Source: Aldehydirespirator sp965220345
Lineage (GTDB): Bacteria > Actinomycetota > Acidimicrobiia > Acidimicrobiales > Aldehydirespiratoraceae
Direction: 5' to 3'
NCBI GenBank assembly: GCA_965220345.1
Contig: OZ244822.1
Coordinates: forward strand, 992,001 to 1,056,000
Length of the DNA: 64,000 bases
In this document: piece by piece, positions 24,296-33,329 of the stretch
Layout of the letters: each line of letters opens with the position of its first letter
Position numbering within the stretch: position 1 is the first letter of the stretch
Notes under the pieces: model-generated
What the model was told of the DNA's origin: nothing
Seen by the model: only the letters and a program-made list of their open reading frames with translations
The model's database searches: none
Position numbers and translations under genes: made by a program

Positions 24296-24973
24296 TTAAG
24301 TTCGAGTCTGAGAATCAGCAGATCCAGGCGGCGGTGCAGCTACTAACACTCGACGACGGCCACGACGCGCTCTGGGCCTAGCTGTTTCCTCTTCGACCAC
24401 GGTCAAGCGAACGCCGCCGGTGACATCGCTAATCAAGTTGAACAAAACCGCAGCTAGCACAGTCAAACCGCTGCCTGCTACTACCATCACCAAACCCCCG
24501 ACCGCGGCTATCCGAAATATCTGATCAGCGTTGATCTTGAAAGATTCCAAAGCGAAAAGCTCCACCACAAAGTTTTCCACATTGGACACTAGCCCAGAGT
24601 TTTCGGCCAGATTCCAAAGCGTTACCCCAACGAAGAGCATGATTACCCAGATACAGAAATAGAGAATCACTGACACTTTCAGGACTGACCACGGCTCAAT
24701 GTGGCGCACCAGACGCCGCACCCGACGAGCGCGCAGTCGACGGCTGGTTCGAGCTCTCAGAGCACGTCCGAATGGCGTGCGGGGTGGTGGCCCGAGTGAT
24801 CCACCAAGCAGAGCTTCGGTGGTTAGTTCAGAATCACGCGACACCTCAGACGTATCCAGATTCGTTTCTGAGCGAGTCTCTGGGCGCGCCTCTGGATTAG
24901 TGTCAGCAGCCGGGTTCGTGCCTGTGATTTCAGTGTGCTGCTCGGTGTCTTCGGGGATCGTCTGTTCGTTCAT
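24296..24973 (-). CDS. DUF3566 transmembrane protein
   Basis: 225 residues: acidic/Thr-rich N-terminus (1-75), a basic Arg-rich segment, then the DUF3566 domain with two transmembrane helices (VSVILYFCIWVIMLFVGVTL and IAAVGGLVMVVAGSGLTVLA) around WNLAENSGLVSNVENFVVEL. In actinomycetes this gene commonly follows gyrA, as here. Its function is unclear; a cell-envelope role is sometimes suggested. A short Arg/Pro C-terminal tail follows. Confidence 0.88.
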   Translation of the reverse strand: MNEQTIPEDTEQHTEITGTNPAADTNPEARPETRSETNLDTSEVSRDSELTTEALLGGSLGPPPRTPFGRALRARTSRRLRARRVRRLVRHIEPWSVLKVSVILYFCIWVIMLFVGVTLWNLAENSGLVSNVENFVVELFALESFKINADQIFRIAAVGGLVMVVAGSGLTVLAAVLFNLISDVTGGVRLTVVEEETARPRARRGRRRVLVAAPPPGSADSQTRT

Positions 24974-25007
24974 GGCGGCCCCTAAAACGCTGAGTCAATC
25001 CTGAAGT

Positions 25008-25415
25008 TTAGGAGCCAAGTGGCGTAGTCACCTGCGGTGAAGTCCAAGCGACTCGCCTCTCGGCCCGAGCGGTCTGTGTCGCCGAGCCCACCTGCACTTC
25101 AACAGTGACCAGCACTACCTCGTCAACGTCATCTGTGGTCATGCTCCGAGGCTGTTCGGCGGATAGCGGTTGTTCGCTGTAGTCAAGCAAAACACCACCG
25201 TTGGCTGAGGCGATCTCCGATGCCGAACTGTGACCTGCTGCAGCACCAGCCAACGCGGCTGCATCGGCAGCAGTGCGGGCTTGGGCAGATGCATCTAAAA
25301 GCTGTGCCGTTTCAACCAGCACTAGCACCGTCAACGCCATAACCAACAGCAGCAACACCATCAGCGGGGTGGCTTGCCCCGCATCTGAGCGCCGCAGCCG
25401 CAGCGGGGTAGTCAT
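25008..25415 (-). CDS. TadE-like (Flp pilus assembly / Rv3654-type) secreted protein
   Basis: 135 residues. The N-terminal pattern GQATPLMVLLLLVMALTVLVLVETAQ is a type-IV-pilin-like hydrophobic helix, followed by QARTAADAAALAGA, typical of TadE/G-like proteins. The rest is a small domain with Thr/Val strands. It overlaps the end of gyrA by four bases (ATGA), so it is co-expressed with gyrA. No tad locus is visible nearby, so it may be an orphan. Confidence 0.75.
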   Translation of the reverse strand: MTTPLRLRRSDAGQATPLMVLLLLVMALTVLVLVETAQLLDASAQARTAADAAALAGAAAGHSSASEIASANGGVLLDYSEQPLSAEQPRSMTTDDVDEVVLVTVEVQVGSATQTARAERRVAWTSPQVTTPLGS

Positions 25416-28045
25416 GGCTGCTCAGCTTGATCCGGCTTCGCTGGCCGAGCCGATGATTGTGCATCAAGATCAATGGCGACATCCAGATCACTACTAGCAC
25501 CAGCACCAGCATCGACACCAGCATCAGCATCAAGATTGAGTTCTTCGGGGTCGTCGTCTTCGTCGTCCACAAGAGCGACCGCTACCACTTCATCGTCTGG
25601 GTCAGGTGTCATGATTTTCACGCCAGACGCAGTGCGGCCTTGCTCGGAAACATCAATCACCGGGAAACGGATCACCACTCCTTTGGCGGTCACAACAAGG
25701 ACTTCGTCGTCAGGCAACACCACCAAAGTGCCAACAACAGGGCCTTTGTCTTCAAGCAGCTTGATGCCGGTCACTCCCTGACCGCGGCGACCTTTACGAC
25801 TAAAAGCATCCACCGAAGTTCTCTTACCGTAGCCGCGTGCAGTGACATACAGCAGCGCCGCGTCTGGTTCAGCGGTAGCGCAAGACACTACAGAGTCACC
25901 CTGATGCTTGAATTTCAGCCCAAGCACGCCAGCCGCGGGGCGCCCCATCTCGCGTACCTGATCTTGAGCGAAGCGGATCGTCTGTCCAAGCCGTGACGAC
26001 AACATGATGTCGTGTTTGCCGTCGGTTGGTATCACGGCCACCAGTTCATCTTCGTCGTGAAGACTTATCGCGATCAACCCCGACTTTCGTGACGAGTCAT
26101 ACGCGTTGAATTTGGTGCGCTTCACTCTGCCTTTTGCTGTGGCAAACAGCAGATAGTTGTTTACTTCGTAATCACGGGTGTCAATCACGGCTTGGATCCG
26201 CTCACCGTCCTGCAGCAACAACAAGTTCGCGATGGAAGTGCCTCGCGCGGTGCGTGAAGCTACCGGCACCTCATGAGCTTTTAGCCGATAAACCCGTCCG
26301 CGATTGCTGAAGAACAGCAAATATGAGTGTGCGGTGGTGTGGATCAGATGCATGACAGTGTCATCTTCTTTGAGGCGTGTGCCTTTCACCCCGCGACCGC
26401 CGCGGCCTTGAAGACGGAACTCGTCGGTGGGCACAGTTTTGACGTAGCCCGATGCCGACATTGAGAAAACCAGGTCGTCGTCGTTGATCAGGTCTTCAAT
26501 ATCAATTTCGCCTGGATCAGTTTCAATCGTTGAGCGGCGCGGCACCGCGAAACGCTCAGAGATCGCTTTGAGTTCATCGCGAATCAGCATCCGTAGTTTC
26601 TGCTCGTCGCTCAGCAGTGCTTCTAGCTCAATGATCAATTCGCGCTTTTCGGCTGCTTCGGTTTCGAGCTGTTCCCGGCCTAAGCGGGTAAGCCGCGACA
26701 AAGCCATTTCGAGAATGTGGTTGGCTTGTGCTTCGGAAAACTCAAACGGCTCTGCCAGCAGAGCTGCCCTAGCCGCGGCGGTGTCTTGGCTAGCCCTAAT
26801 TGCAGCGATGATCGCGTCGATCATGTCAAGGGCGCGCAGCAGACCCTCCAGAATGTGCAGCCTCGCTTTGGCTGCTGCGAGACGGAACTCCGAGCGGCGC
26901 GTCACTACCTCAATCTGATGATCCACATAAGCCTTCAAGGCATCGCCGAGGGTGAGTGTGCGGGGCACGCCGTTGGTGAGTGCCACCATGTTCATACCGA
27001 AGCTGGACTGCAGCGGAGTGTGCTTCCAAAGATTGTTGAGCACCACTTCAGGATTAGCGTCACGCTTGAGCTTGATCACGAAACGGGTTGCGTCGCCTGA
27101 GGATTCGTCGTTGACATCGGCGATGCCTTCTAGCTCGCGGGCGTTGACCAAATCAGCGATCTTTCGAGCCACCGCACCGGCTGACACTTGATACGGCAAA
27201 GCGGTAACCACCCAACAGTTACGCCCGGATATCTCCTCTAGAGCCACCTCAGCGCGCATCTTTACCGAGCCACGGCCTGTGGAATAAGCCGACATAAAAC
27301 CGCTGCGTCCCAAGATCTGTCCGCCGGTTGGGAAATCAGGCCCGTGAATGTGAGCCATCAAATCCGCGATAGTGGCATCAGGGTTCTCCAACAGCTCAGC
27401 CACAGCGTTGATCACTTCGCTGAGGTTGTGTGGTGGAATGCTGGTGGCCATGCCCACGGCGATGCCCTGGCTGCCGTTGATCAAAAGGTTAGGCAAGCGC
27501 GATGGCAACACTGAAGGCTCAGTGAAATCGCCAGAATAATTGTCTATGAAGTCAACTGTGTCTTCGGCGATGTCAGCCAACATTGACATGGCCAAAGGAT
27601 CAAGTCGGCATTCGGTGTAACGAGCCGCGGCGGGTGGGTCTTCAGGCGAGCCGTAGTTGCCATGAAAGTCAATCAGCGGATGCTGCAACGAGAAGGGCTG
27701 CGCCATTCGAACCAAAGCGTCATACACGGCACTGTCGCCGTGGGGATGAAAGCGCGCCATTACATCACCCACAACTCGAGCGCATTTCACGAAGCTGCGG
27801 TCGGGCCGAAAACCCTGGTCATGCATGGACCAGAGGATCCGACGATGCACCGGCTTGAGACCGTCACGAGCATCCGGCAAGGCTCGGCTGACGATCACCG
27901 ACATGGCGTAATCCAAAAACGAGCTCTCCATCTCTTCTTGGATTTCCACGACAGTGACGTTGCTGTCGGTGCCCTCGGCTGCGGTGGGCTGTGGTAGCGA
28001 CTCTTCCGAATCGGCTGCGGGTGTTTCGCCTGGAATGCTGCTCAT
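25412..28045 (-). CDS. gyrA: DNA gyrase subunit A
   Basis: 877 residues. Breakage-reunion domain with SFLDYAMSVIVSRALPDARDG and the catalytic Tyr in AAARYTECRL. The quinolone-determining region HPHGDSAVYDALVRMAQ has Ser and Asp at the wild-type positions. The C-terminal beta-pinwheel includes the GyrA box QGRGGRGV. The last 60 residues are acidic and Ala/Asp-rich. It introduces negative supercoils together with gyrB, which lies 62 bp upstream. The gap between them has imperfect repeats of GCTCGGGTTTCG and GTCTCACTGCT. Confidence 0.98.
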   Translation of the reverse strand: MSSIPGETPAADSEESLPQPTAAEGTDSNVTVVEIQEEMESSFLDYAMSVIVSRALPDARDGLKPVHRRILWSMHDQGFRPDRSFVKCARVVGDVMARFHPHGDSAVYDALVRMAQPFSLQHPLIDFHGNYGSPEDPPAAARYTECRLDPLAMSMLADIAEDTVDFIDNYSGDFTEPSVLPSRLPNLLINGSQGIAVGMATSIPPHNLSEVINAVAELLENPDATIADLMAHIHGPDFPTGGQILGRSGFMSAYSTGRGSVKMRAEVALEEISGRNCWVVTALPYQVSAGAVARKIADLVNARELEGIADVNDESSGDATRFVIKLKRDANPEVVLNNLWKHTPLQSSFGMNMVALTNGVPRTLTLGDALKAYVDHQIEVVTRRSEFRLAAAKARLHILEGLLRALDMIDAIIAAIRASQDTAAARAALLAEPFEFSEAQANHILEMALSRLTRLGREQLETEAAEKRELIIELEALLSDEQKLRMLIRDELKAISERFAVPRRSTIETDPGEIDIEDLINDDDLVFSMSASGYVKTVPTDEFRLQGRGGRGVKGTRLKEDDTVMHLIHTTAHSYLLFFSNRGRVYRLKAHEVPVASRTARGTSIANLLLLQDGERIQAVIDTRDYEVNNYLLFATAKGRVKRTKFNAYDSSRKSGLIAISLHDEDELVAVIPTDGKHDIMLSSRLGQTIRFAQDQVREMGRPAAGVLGLKFKHQGDSVVSCATAEPDAALLYVTARGYGKRTSVDAFSRKGRRGQGVTGIKLLEDKGPVVGTLVVLPDDEVLVVTAKGVVIRFPVIDVSEQGRTASGVKIMTPDPDDEVVAVALVDDEDDDPEELNLDADAGVDAGAGASSDLDVAIDLDAQSSARPAKPDQAEQP

Positions 28046-28107
28046 GATGACGTGGGTCTCACTGCTCGGGTTTCGTTGCTCGGGTTTCGCGGCTTAGGTC
28101 TCACTGC

Positions 28108-30276
28108 TTAGAAGTCCAAGTTGCGGACTTCGCGGGCGTTGGTGACGATGAAATTTTTGCGTAGTTCCACGTCTTCGCCCATCAGCACCGAGATGGCCTG
28201 ATCAGCGATCGCGGCCTCCTGCACCGAGACTTGCAGCAAGCTGCGAGATGTCGGGTCCATCGTGGTGGATCGCAGTTCGTCCCAATCCATCTCGCCGAGA
28301 CCTTTGAGGCGCTGAAACTCGCGCTTGTGATTGGGGTGTTTTGCTTGGAACTCTGCTTTGGCGGAATCGTCTAGCAGATAGACCGTTTTTGAGTTGGAAA
28401 CTTTGGTGGAATAAAGCGGCGGTTGAGCCACATACACATATCCGGCTTCCACCAGCGGGCGCATCTGACGATAAAAGAACGTGAGCAGCAGAGTACGGAT
28501 GTGGCTGCCGTCAACATCGGCATCAGCCAGCACGATCACTTTGTGATATCGGGCTTTGCTGATGTCGCAGCCTTGCTCGGCTAGGTTTCGGGCTGGTTCG
28601 CTGCCGTTAGCAACGGGCTCCACGGCACCGCTATCCCCGATGCCTGCACCTATTGCGGCAATGATCGCCTGAATCTCGTTATTTTTGAGCATTCGGTCAA
28701 CACGAGCGCGTTCAACGTTGAGGATTTTTCCTCTGATCGGCAGAACTGCTTGAGTTTTAGGGTCGCGGGCTCTGACCGCCGAGCCGCCAGCCGAATCGCC
28801 TTCCACAATAAAAAGTTCACGCGCGGCAGGGTCGCTAGTTGAACAGTCTTTGAGCTTATCAGGCATGCCAGCACCGTCAAGCAACGACTTTGATCTCACT
28901 TCTGCGCGCACTTTTGCTGCGGCCTCGCGAGCTGTTGACGCTGCTACAGCTTTAAGCACTGCTTTTTTGGCTTCAGCAGGATGCTCCTCAAGCCATTCAG
29001 CGAGCTGGCGATTAGTGACACGTTCTAGGAACGAACGCATTGAAGTGTTGCCGAGTTTGGCCTTTGTCTGGCCCTCAAACTGAGGGTGACCGATGCGCAC
29101 GCTGACAATGGCGGTGAGGCCTTCGCGTATGTCTTCGCCCTGGAAGTTGTCAGCTTTTTCTTTGAGCAGGCCTTTCTCGCGTGCGTATGCGTTGACGGTG
29201 CGGGTCAGTGCCGAACGGAAGCCTTGCTCATGGGTACCCCCGTCTATGGTGGAAATCCCATTCGCGAAGCTGTGCAATCCGTCGCTGTTGTAGCCAGTGT
29301 TCCACTGGAACGCCACTTCTACCTCATGGGAGTTGTTGTCAATGGTTTCGGTATCAGTGAAATAGCCGACCTCATCGAACAGTCGCGACTTTGACTGGTT
29401 GAGGCGGCTGACATAGTCGATAATGCCTCCGTCGTAACGGAAGGATTTCCATTCGGTGGCTCCGTCGGCAGCGCCGCCGTCAGCAGCGGCTCGCAGATCT
29501 CGCAGACGAATCTGTAGGCCGCGATTCAAAAATGCCATCATTTCGAGGCGCTCAAGCACGGTCTGGTACCTGAAAGACAGGTCTTCCATGACAGCACCGT
29601 CGGGCCAGAACCTCACAGTGGTGCCGGTAACTCCAGTGCCGTTGTGTTCAGGCGCGGGACCTACCGCCGTCAAAGCATCAGCTACCTGGCCACCGTCTCG
29701 AAAGGTCATGCGATGGTGCAGGCCTTCCCGATAAATATCGACTTCTAGTCGTTTCGACAAAGCGTTCACCACTGACACACCTACACCATGTAGGCCGCCG
29801 CTGATCTTGTAGCCGTCACCACCGAACTTGCCTCCTGCGTGCAGCAATGTCAACACCAGCTCCGCAGCAGGGATGTTGTCATGCTGAGGATGCGGCTCGG
29901 TCGGGATACCGCGGCCGTTGTCGCTCACTTCGCAGGAACCGTCTTCGTGGAGGGTCACATCGATTTGGGTGCAGAATCCGGCCATGGCTTCGTCGACTGA
30001 GTTGTCCACCACTTCCCAGATGAGGTGATGCAGTCCAGTAGGGCCGGTTGAGCCGATGTACATGCTGGGCCGCTCGCGGACAGCTTCCAGCCCTTCTAGG
30101 ACAGTGATCTCCGAAGCTCCGTATGAAGCCGCAGAGTTATCGGGTTTAGCAGGCGCTTCGCTGGCGGTCAGTTCTGATTTCAACCGAATCGGCCTTCCTC
30201 GCACAGCTTCGCTTGATGCTGCGAAGTCTGACAATTGATCTGCCGGTGGCGACGATCCAGGTGTGTGGAACGCCAT
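28108..30276 (-). CDS. gyrB: DNA gyrase subunit B
   Basis: 722 residues. GHKL ATPase features: VVDNSVDEAMAG, SDNGRGIPTE, GGKFGGDGYKISGGLHGVG. Transducer domain, then TOPRIM motifs EGDSAGGSA and ADADVDGSH, and the C-terminal NAREVRNLDF. It is longer than usual because of a 45-residue N-terminal extension and a roughly 20-residue insertion (GAVEPVANGSEPARNLAEQG) inside TOPRIM. It supplies ATP-driven supercoiling with gyrA. Confidence 0.98.
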   Translation of the reverse strand: MAFHTPGSSPPADQLSDFAASSEAVRGRPIRLKSELTASEAPAKPDNSAASYGASEITVLEGLEAVRERPSMYIGSTGPTGLHHLIWEVVDNSVDEAMAGFCTQIDVTLHEDGSCEVSDNGRGIPTEPHPQHDNIPAAELVLTLLHAGGKFGGDGYKISGGLHGVGVSVVNALSKRLEVDIYREGLHHRMTFRDGGQVADALTAVGPAPEHNGTGVTGTTVRFWPDGAVMEDLSFRYQTVLERLEMMAFLNRGLQIRLRDLRAAADGGAADGATEWKSFRYDGGIIDYVSRLNQSKSRLFDEVGYFTDTETIDNNSHEVEVAFQWNTGYNSDGLHSFANGISTIDGGTHEQGFRSALTRTVNAYAREKGLLKEKADNFQGEDIREGLTAIVSVRIGHPQFEGQTKAKLGNTSMRSFLERVTNRQLAEWLEEHPAEAKKAVLKAVAASTAREAAAKVRAEVRSKSLLDGAGMPDKLKDCSTSDPAARELFIVEGDSAGGSAVRARDPKTQAVLPIRGKILNVERARVDRMLKNNEIQAIIAAIGAGIGDSGAVEPVANGSEPARNLAEQGCDISKARYHKVIVLADADVDGSHIRTLLLTFFYRQMRPLVEAGYVYVAQPPLYSTKVSNSKTVYLLDDSAKAEFQAKHPNHKREFQRLKGLGEMDWDELRSTTMDPTSRSLLQVSVQEAAIADQAISVLMGEDVELRKNFIVTNAREVRNLDF

Positions 30277-30427
30277 TCGGCACGGTCCGGCCGAAGCAGA
30301 TAACAGCCGGAGAAGCCTGGCAGTCGAGCAAGGCTTGCGCCCCTAATCGAGCCGCCGATCACCTTTGAGATTTTAGCAGCATCAGCAGGGACTGAGATGC
30401 CTTTGCGGCCATAAATATTTCGCTAGA

Positions 30428-30456
30428 AGCCTGCTTCGCTGCAGTTCGGGCAGGCT
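30428..30456 (-). terminator. Hairpin between dciA and gyrB
   Basis: 7-bp stem (AGCCTGC/GCAGGCT) directly downstream of the dciA stop on the coding strand, followed by an AT-containing stretch. It could end the recF-dciA transcript before the gyrB start; no strong U tract. Confidence 0.4.
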
Positions 30457-30458
30457 AG

Positions 30459-30767
30459 CTATTTGGGCGATGCCACTCGCACGGTTATCGACTTGAGGCG
30501 AGCCTGCGATGAAGCTTCTGCGAGCCGCTGCAATAGTTCTTCTGAGAGCCATTTTAGTTCACTGGCCCAGGCCGCGTCAGCGGCTTCCACTACCAACCGG
30601 TCGTCGTCTAGAGCCACCGGACGACAGTGCCTGGCTACTTCTGTTCCGACGACTTGCTCCCAGCGGCTGAAGATCGTGGACAACAAATCTGTTGAAGGTG
30701 CTCCTAGCGAGTCCAACAAACGATCCAAGGACTCTGACAGGGCAACAGGACCCGGGTTTGTTGTCAT
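30459..30767 (-). CDS. dciA: DUF721 protein, DciA-type helicase loader
   Basis: 102 residues with the DUF721 pattern: a helical N-terminus (LDRLLDSLGAPSTD), FSRWEQVVGTEVARHC, and DDRLVVEAADAAWASELKWL. DciA loads the replicative helicase DnaB in bacteria lacking DnaC/DnaI. It overlaps recF by four bases (ATGA). The position recF-dciA-gyrB is standard in actinomycetes. Confidence 0.92.
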   Translation of the reverse strand: MTTNPGPVALSESLDRLLDSLGAPSTDLLSTIFSRWEQVVGTEVARHCRPVALDDDRLVVEAADAAWASELKWLSEELLQRLAEASSQARLKSITVRVASPK

Positions 30768-31870
30768 GGTTTTGGGTCTAGCACAGAAACGGCTTGAGCC
30801 GCGCCGTCATTGACTTGAATGAGCTGCTCGGGCTGAATGCCTTCTGGTAACAGCGGCGTGGGTGAGGTAAGGATTCGTTGACCTTTCGGCAGGATTTGGA
30901 GCAGAGCAGCGGCCCGGGCCGGGTCTAACTCGGAGAACACGTCATCAAGTAGCAGCACGGGATCGATTTGGTGGCGTTGACGGACTTCTTCGTTGACCGC
31001 CAAGCGCATCGCCAAAGCCAGCGATCTCTGCTCGCCTTGTGAGCCGTGACTTCGAGCTGGTGAACCATCCAGCTCAAGCAGCACGTCGTCGCGGTGCGGT
31101 CCGACGGTGGTGGTGCCACGACGCAGATCCTCGTCTCGAGTAGCGATTAAAACATCGGCCAAGCCAGTGTCGCCAGAGCAGGACACATAACGGGCGTTGA
31201 CTATGCCGCTGCCAGCGGAGATACAGGCATAACTATGGCCGAGATGCGGGTTCAGAGCTTCAAGCAGCTCACAACGGCGCGTCCGCAACTCGTCACCGAT
31301 GGCGGACAGTTTTTTGTCCCAAACATCAAGCGTTATAGCGATATCGCTGCTGATACGGCCATGAGCCTGGCGAAGCACTGCGTTGCGTTGTTTCAGAACG
31401 CGGTCAAGGTCCGTCCGCAAAGTCCCCCAGGAGGGCTTCATCTGAGTGAGCGCGTCATCCAGCCAGCGTCGACGCAATGCCGGTTCGCCTTTGACCAGCG
31501 CAAGGTCTTCAGGTGATAACACCGTTGTTGATACCATGCCCAGCAGATCACGGCGGCGTGGTATGGAATGCTGATTGATTTTGATGTTCTTGGGTCGTTC
31601 TCTTGATAATCGCATCTCGATTTCGAGTTCGCGTTCGGCTTCTCCTAAAGCATGACCAAGTATCAAAGCCACCGACGCGCCGTTGCGGATCATCGTTGCG
31701 TCAACTGCGCCTCTGAAAGAACCCAATCCCGCTAGCAAGCCCAGAGCTTCAAGCAGGTTGGTTTTGCCTTGCCCGTTAGGCCCTACTATCGCAGTCAGCC
31801 CTGCAGTGAACTCGATTTGAGTATGCGAATAGGATCGAAAGTTTTGTAAAGCCAGCGAAAGGAAGCGCAC
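30764..31870 (-). CDS. recF: DNA replication and repair protein RecF
   Basis: 368 residues, an SMC-like ATPase that loads RecA at gaps with RecO/RecR. Walker A GPNGQGKTN (30-38), signature HGSQGEQRSLALAMRLA, and Walker B PVLLLDDVFSELD near the C-terminus are present. It lies 21 bp downstream of dnaN, in one unit with dnaN and dciA. Confidence 0.97.
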   Translation of the reverse strand: MRFLSLALQNFRSYSHTQIEFTAGLTAIVGPNGQGKTNLLEALGLLAGLGSFRGAVDATMIRNGASVALILGHALGEAERELEIEMRLSRERPKNIKINQHSIPRRRDLLGMVSTTVLSPEDLALVKGEPALRRRWLDDALTQMKPSWGTLRTDLDRVLKQRNAVLRQAHGRISSDIAITLDVWDKKLSAIGDELRTRRCELLEALNPHLGHSYACISAGSGIVNARYVSCSGDTGLADVLIATRDEDLRRGTTTVGPHRDDVLLELDGSPARSHGSQGEQRSLALAMRLAVNEEVRQRHQIDPVLLLDDVFSELDPARAAALLQILPKGQRILTSPTPLLPEGIQPEQLIQVNDGAAQAVSVLDPKP

Positions 31871-31891
31871 GGCTGTATGCCTGTTTGAGAG

Positions 31892-33031
31892 TTAGCTCAC
31901 TCGCACTGGCATCAGCAGGTAAAGAAAGTTCTCGTCACCAGCGGATCGCAGAACTGCCGGTTTGACTGCATCTGCGGTTTCCAAAGTGACTTCATCGCCG
32001 GTAATGGCCTCAAGGCCATCAACCAGGTAGCTGGGATTGAATGCCACTGTGAGATCTTCACCTTTGTAGCTGGCTTCAAGTGTTTCGGTGGATTTGCCCA
32101 CGTCATGGGTGATGGCAATAACTTCTAGGTTGCCGTCGCTCATCACCAGCCGTATTGGGGTCGCATCCTGAGCGAGCAGTCGCACACGCTTGACTGCATC
32201 GGCAAGCTGCTCACGATTAGCGGTTAGGCAGTTCGGGTGATCTGATGGAATCAGTCCTTGATAATTAGGAAAATCACCTGGGATCAACCGCGTGATCAAG
32301 CGAATGTCATCTACACTGAACTCAGCATAGTTTTCGGCTAGTTTCAGTGTAACTTCATCTGAATCACTTATCAGTCGTTGTAATTCAGCTAGAGCCTGGC
32401 CTGGAACAAGCACTTTCTGGTAGTCACCAGCAAGTGAGGAGCCGTCAATATCGCGCACCGAAAGGCGATAAGAGTCGGTGGACACAAGGCGTAGCTTGCC
32501 CTCGTCCTCGGTGGCCATTAGCACACCGGTGAGGATTGGCCGTGAATCATCTGTTGATGCAGCCCGCACTACCTGGCTGAGCGCGTCACGAAACTCTGCA
32601 CCTTTGAAAACCACTGAAGGTGATGTCTTATCGATTGACGGTGACGACTCATCCGCTGTGTCTTTGATAGGCAGCTGAGGGTAGTCCTCTTCGGGAATCA
32701 GCCGGATTGAGTTAGTCCATGTCCCGGCAACAATCGCAGCCTCACCGTCATCAACGGAAAAATCCACAGCACCTACTGGTGCATGACGCACTAGATCAGC
32801 AACAAGGCGTGCCGGTGTAACTGCTATGCCACCAGAATCACCAGAAACTTCGGTGGTCACCGACAACGTCAGATCCAGATCGCTGCCAGTAACAGTGAGT
32901 TCATTGTTGGTCAACTCAAGATGAACGCCGCTTAGAGCGGTGCGGCCGGTTGTCGGTCCGGCTGTCGCTCTAGTCGCAGCGTTTAGCGCCTTGAGCAAGG
33001 TGTCTCGCTCGCATCGAAATTTCAAGCCCAT
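31892..33031 (-). CDS. dnaN: DNA polymerase III beta sliding clamp
   Basis: 379 residues with three repeated clamp domains (LTVTGSDLDLTLSV, DSYRLSVRDI, NPSYLVDGLEAI) and the C-terminal YLLMPVRVS motif. It forms the ring-shaped processivity factor. It is separated from dnaA by about 300 bp containing DnaA-box-like sequences, as in many actinomycete origins. Confidence 0.98.
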   Translation of the reverse strand: MGLKFRCERDTLLKALNAATRATAGPTTGRTALSGVHLELTNNELTVTGSDLDLTLSVTTEVSGDSGGIAVTPARLVADLVRHAPVGAVDFSVDDGEAAIVAGTWTNSIRLIPEEDYPQLPIKDTADESSPSIDKTSPSVVFKGAEFRDALSQVVRAASTDDSRPILTGVLMATEDEGKLRLVSTDSYRLSVRDIDGSSLAGDYQKVLVPGQALAELQRLISDSDEVTLKLAENYAEFSVDDIRLITRLIPGDFPNYQGLIPSDHPNCLTANREQLADAVKRVRLLAQDATPIRLVMSDGNLEVIAITHDVGKSTETLEASYKGEDLTVAFNPSYLVDGLEAITGDEVTLETADAVKPAVLRSAGDENFLYLLMPVRVS

Positions 33032-33329
33032 TGCTTCTCCTCTGGGGAATTGATAAAGGATGTAGTTGGTTGTAGATGTTGTGGATTGTGGATTCTGTGC
33101 TCTTCGCTCTGTAATTGCAACGATTTTGTTGTGCCCAGGTTTGCTTCGTTATTCAGGCCACAGAGCTTTAGTTCGTGGTTGGTGTGTGGATTGTGCTGGA
33201 TTGTTGAGTGGGTTTTCCATAGCAATGACTAGGTGCTCCACACCATTGCCAGTTGATTTCCAGTCTGCAAGACGGATGTTCTTGTGCTCACAGTCGCTGT
33301 CATCGCTATGCAAAGATAGCGATATTTCA
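33032..33329. other. dnaA-dnaN intergenic region with DnaA-box-like motifs (part of oriC)
   Basis: 300 bp without a gene. It contains TGTGGATTG/TGTGGATTC at 33080-33095 and 33185-33193, and TGCTCCACA at 33234-33242; each matches the DnaA box TTATCCACA at seven of nine positions. The area is T-rich. Together with the dnaA-rpmH gap it is the likely origin. No firm unwinding element identified here. Confidence 0.5.

Noticed and set aside
25457..25996. 179-codon plus-strand frame opposite gyrA
   Set aside because: Antisense shadow of the conserved gyrA C-terminal domain.
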